Of a DNA stretch of 16,109 nucleotides, positions 13,643-16,109 are shown piece after piece; the stretch's first letter is position 1, and the number at the start of each line of letters is the position of its first letter. Both the position numbers and the translations under genes were made by a program. The DNA is from Paenibacillus sp. UBA6285 (GTDB taxonomy: Bacteria; Bacillota; Bacilli; Paenibacillales; Paenibacillaceae), in the NCBI GenBank assembly GCA_002438345.1, contig DJUJ01000122.1, positions 6,421 to 22,529 on the forward strand, in the 5' to 3' direction. The notes below the pieces were generated by a model. It had not been told where the DNA came from. It did not search any database and saw only the letters and a program-made list of their open reading frames with translations.

Positions 13643-14290
13643 ATGGATAAACGAAACCGTTTGATTGCCATCGGACTGATCGGTGTTGGCTGCATGATGA
13701 TTTTTGGTAGATGGCTCGGCTTTTTCTCCATTGTCGCGCTTCTATTCCTGCTCCTAGGGGTCTACCGCACGACGTCAGGCAAAGTGAAGCAGGGGTATAA
13801 GCTGCTCGGAATTGGCGCTGTGTTGCTTTTGCTGGATCATTTGGTGCTCGTGCTGGGGATTTGCTTGATTTCACTGGGAATGTTTTTTACTAAATCCAAA
13901 AGAGTTCAGCGCAAGGAAGGGTTTATGCAGAAGCAGAACTTTTCATCTAGATTTGACTGGGATCGTTCACCCTGGGTGATGCACAGTCTCAGTTCATGGC
14001 ATATCCTTGGAGAGGCCGATCTTGATCTTTCACTGGCTATGGCGGAGCAAAAGGAAACAGTAATGCTGTTTCAAGGGATCTTTGGTGATATGGACATTCA
14101 ATTGTCAGAGGATTATGGTATAGAAATCGAAGCTTTTGTGCTTTTTGGATCGATTGAATTCGGTAATGGGCGTGATACAGGTATGCTAAACCGTCTGAAT
14201 TGGAAGTCCCCTAACTATGATAGCAGTGAATATAAGGTGAAATTTAGTGTCTCTTATTTGATGGGAGATTTGGATGTGCGATTATCCTGA
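13643..14290 (+). CDS. liaF: LiaF, membrane repressor of the LiaRS two-component system
   Basis: A 215-residue protein. The N-terminal membrane domain holds about four TM helices (5-84). A charged linker leads to the C-terminal LiaF-like domain (about 110-215), with the characteristic FQGIFGDMDIQLSEDYGIEIEAF and the closing SYLMGDLDVRLS. In characterised systems LiaF holds the kinase LiaS inactive until the envelope is damaged. The start follows an excellent AAGGAGGTG site with 5 bases spacing. It is directly followed by liaS and liaR, the conserved liaFSR order. Confidence 0.93.
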   Translation: MDKRNRLIAIGLIGVGCMMIFGRWLGFFSIVALLFLLLGVYRTTSGKVKQGYKLLGIGAVLLLLDHLVLVLGICLISLGMFFTKSKRVQRKEGFMQKQNFSSRFDWDRSPWVMHSLSSWHILGEADLDLSLAMAEQKETVMLFQGIFGDMDIQLSEDYGIEIEAFVLFGSIEFGNGRDTGMLNRLNWKSPNYDSSEYKVKFSVSYLMGDLDVRLS

Positions 14291-14320
14291 TTAGTTTGAT
14301 ACAGAAGGGAGGGTCCCCAT

Positions 14321-15355
14321 ATGGAAAAAAAGAACAAAAATATGATGTCACGCAGTATGGGTGAGGGGGCTCTGTTCTCTTTTGTCATGCTGCTTGTGAT
14401 ATTGTACACCATGTATACATATGGCTATTTAAAGCCTTTTGAAAGCTGGGCGATTGGATTACGCACGGCATTTACTCTAATTCTGCTACCGATGGGGTTC
14501 GGGGTTGGCTTTGGTTTCTATCAGAGCTTTCGTATAAAGCGAAAGTTGGAACGCCTGAGGGAAACTCTCGTATTGTGGGAGAAGGGGAACTTGACGCTAT
14601 CTATGCCTGACTTGGGTGATGATGAGCTGGGAAGGCTCGGAGAACAATTGGGCCGAATCAGCGGTAAATGGGAAAACCAAGTGACGACGCTGCAACGATT
14701 GTCTACGAATAACGCGAAGCTCGCGGAGCAGGCGCGGGTATCTGCTATTATGGAGGAGCGTCAGCGGCTTGCGCGTGAATTGCATGATGCCGTCTCTCAG
14801 CAGCTGTTCGCGATCTCCATGACCGCCACGGCTGTAGGTCGGACACTGGAGAAGGATTTTGACAAGGCGCAGCGGCAAATTGCACTTATAGAAGAAATGT
14901 CTGCTGTAGCTCAATCAGAGATGAGAGCACTGCTACTGCATTTGAGACCTGTTTATTTGGAAGGTAAGGGATTAGCGCAGGGTCTGCAGGAGTTGATCAA
15001 GGAACTTGAGGTCAAGGTTCCGATCGAAATTGTATTCGAGATGGATCCTGATGTGCAATTGCTAAAAGGGGTAGAGAATCACTTATTCCGAATTGTACAG
15101 GAGGCAATCTCCAATACGCTTCGTCATGCGAAAGCGGAAAAGATGGAAATCAAGCTGCATCGGCGAGGAGATACGGTTCGCTTGACGCTGCGTGATGATG
15201 GGATCGGCTTTGAATTGGACGATAGTAAACAAACTTCCTACGGTTTGTCGAACATGCAGGAGCGGATGAATGAAATCGGAGGTTCCATTCAGTTTATTAC
15301 TGCTCCGGGTAAAGGAATGCGGATTGAAATTACCGTTCCGTTAGTCAATGAATAA
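14321..15355 (+). CDS. liaS: LiaS-type sensor histidine kinase (NarL-type partner)
   Basis: A 344-residue membrane kinase. Two TM helices (about 16-36 and 46-68) have a short outer loop, followed by a HAMP-like segment. The HisKA_3 helix has phospho-acceptor His155 in ERQRLARELHDAVSQQLF. The HATPase has N-box FRIVQEAISNTLRHA (256-270), DDGIGF (292-297) and GLSNMQERMNEIGG (308-321). All catalytic motifs are intact. The site GGAGGG precedes the ATG, and the gene lies 30 bases after liaF. It phosphorylates the regulator encoded next, and its short outer loop fits signalling through LiaF rather than direct ligand binding. Confidence 0.95.
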   Translation: MEKKNKNMMSRSMGEGALFSFVMLLVILYTMYTYGYLKPFESWAIGLRTAFTLILLPMGFGVGFGFYQSFRIKRKLERLRETLVLWEKGNLTLSMPDLGDDELGRLGEQLGRISGKWENQVTTLQRLSTNNAKLAEQARVSAIMEERQRLARELHDAVSQQLFAISMTATAVGRTLEKDFDKAQRQIALIEEMSAVAQSEMRALLLHLRPVYLEGKGLAQGLQELIKELEVKVPIEIVFEMDPDVQLLKGVENHLFRIVQEAISNTLRHAKAEKMEIKLHRRGDTVRLTLRDDGIGFELDDSKQTSYGLSNMQERMNEIGGSIQFITAPGKGMRIEITVPLVNE

Positions 15356-15373
15356 TAGGAGGAAAGAGTGACC

Positions 15374-16027
15374 ATGGAGATGGAGGAAGCAATTAAGGTA
15401 TTACTTGTAGATGATCATGAAATGGTACGGATCGGACTAGCTGCTGTTCTGGGTACTGAGGACGGAATTGAAGTTGTAGGTGAAGCTGGAAGTGGAGAAG
15501 AAGGTATTCGCCTGGCACAAGAGTACAATCCGGATGTAGTCCTGATGGATCTCGTAATGGATGGGATGGATGGGATTGAAACGACAAAACAGTTAATGAA
15601 GCAGTATCCCGAAATCAAAGTCATTGTGTTGACAAGTTATCTGGACGATGAAAAAATGTATCCAGTTATTGAAGCGGGTGCGTTCAGTTATCTACTAAAG
15701 ACCTCACGAGCTAGTGAAGTGGCGGATGCAATACGCGCAGCGGCAAGAGGGCAGTCTGTACTCGAGTCACAGGTGGCATCTAAAATGATGAACCGTTTTC
15801 GAAACAATGCAAAGGGTGAATCCCCTGCTTATAAAGAGCTTACGGAGCGCGAGATGGAAGTATTACGTCTGCTGGCGCAAGGTAAATCGAATCAGGATAT
15901 CGCTGATCAACTAATAATTGGGATCAAGACCGTGAAATTTCATGTGACGAATATTCTCGCGAAGCTGGGTGTGGAAGACCGGACCCAAGCAGCAATTTAT
16001 GCATATAAAAATGGACTAGCTGAATAA
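15374..16027 (+). CDS. liaR: LiaR-type response regulator (NarL/FixJ family)
   Basis: A 217-residue transcription factor. The receiver domain has [11 protein letters not shown], phospho-acceptor Asp59 in [18 protein letters not shown] and Lys109 in SYLLKTS. The LuxR-type helix-turn-helix (about 156-213) reads [22 protein letters not shown] and then [26 protein letters not shown] at 15357-15362 could serve GTG 15368 (5 bases), ATG 15374 (11 bases) or ATG 15380. I chose ATG 15374 as a compromise; the difference is only two residues each way. It is the last gene of the operon and is expected to activate the promoter ahead of the liaI-like gene. Confidence 0.95.
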   Translation: MEMEEAIKVLLVDDHEMVRIGLAAVLGTEDGIEVVGEAGSGEEGIRLAQEYNPDVVLMDLVMDGMDGIETTKQLMKQYPEIKVIVLTSYLDDEKMYPVIEAGAFSYLLKTSRASEVADAIRAAARGQSVLESQVASKMMNRFRNNAKGESPAYKELTEREMEVLRLLAQGKSNQDIADQLIIGIKTVKFHVTNILAKLGVEDRTQAAIYAYKNGLAE

Positions 16028-16035
16028 CAACAAAG

Positions 16036-16064
16036 GACTGAAGCCTCTGCTTCAGTCTTTTTTT
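16036..16064 (+). terminator. Rho-independent terminator after liaR
   Basis: A perfect 9-bp stem GACTGAAGC (16036-16044) / GCTTCAGTC (16049-16057) with a CTCT loop is followed by seven T residues. It lies 8 bases after the liaR stop and ends the lia operon. Confidence 0.95.
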
Positions 16065-16072
16065 ATAGTATA

Positions 16073-16109
16073 AGAAAGTATTTTTTTGGGCCCCCGCAAA
16101 GTACCTGAG
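16073..16109. repeat. Candidate dispersed intergenic repeat, copy 2 (cut by window end)
   Basis: AGAAAGTAT, a T-rich run, then GGGCCCCCGCAAAGTAC match the start of the block at 5674-5709 with about five substitutions and one indel, in the same orientation. As with copy 1, it begins within about 10 bases of a terminator T-run. The remainder lies outside the window. Confidence 0.5.

Noticed and set aside
1..16109. CRISPR array, tRNA/rRNA genes, insertion sequence, prophage genes
   Set aside because: No regularly spaced repeats, no cloverleaf or rRNA-like stretches and no transposase, integrase or phage structural proteins were seen.

Overview
The window looks like a chromosomal segment of a low-to-mid GC Firmicute, most likely Paenibacillus or a close relative. 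I infer this from the strong AAGGAGG-type ribosome binding sites, the complete LiaFSR envelope-stress system, the BceRS-style response regulator/kinase/ABC module and the AT-rich intergenic regions. This placement rests on gene content and family recognition only; no database search was possible. I recognise most genes as members of known families and see no completely unknown system. The points of interest are architectural details.

Layout, left to right. (1) 1-2920 (+): the 3' end of a nucleoside-type ABC permease, then a nucleoside hydrolase and an ADP-ribosylglycohydrolase family protein. They form a tight operon for uptake and cleavage of ribonucleosides or related ribosyl compounds, closed by a strong terminator. 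(2) 2978-5666 (+): metN-metI-metQ, a methionine-type ABC importer (ATPase, permease, lipoprotein), closed by a strong terminator. Its ATPase is short (it lacks the usual C-terminal sensor domain) and seems to have a non-canonical start. (3) 5674-5848: an intergenic block whose first ~35 bases recur at the right end of the window (16073-16109), probably a dispersed repeat. (4) 10906 down to 5857 (-): an OmpR-family response regulator, an intramembrane-type sensor kinase, an ABC ATPase and an 844-residue FtsX-like permease. This resembles peptide-antibiotic or envelope-stress detoxification modules. (5) 11281-16027 (+): a Lia-type envelope-stress locus made of a LiaI-like membrane protein, a PspA/LiaH family protein, a PspC-domain protein, a second PspA/LiaH protein, then (after a hairpin and a possible internal promoter) liaF, liaS and liaR, ending in a strong terminator.

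How the parts work together. The divergent pair of regions 4 and 5 shares a 374-bp control region and amounts to an envelope-stress island. Module 4 would sense and remove a cell-wall-active compound. LiaFSR would sense envelope damage and induce its own upstream liaI-pspA-pspC-liaH genes to stabilise the membrane. Regions 1 and 2 are nutrient-scavenging transport operons with no evident mechanistic link to the stress island.
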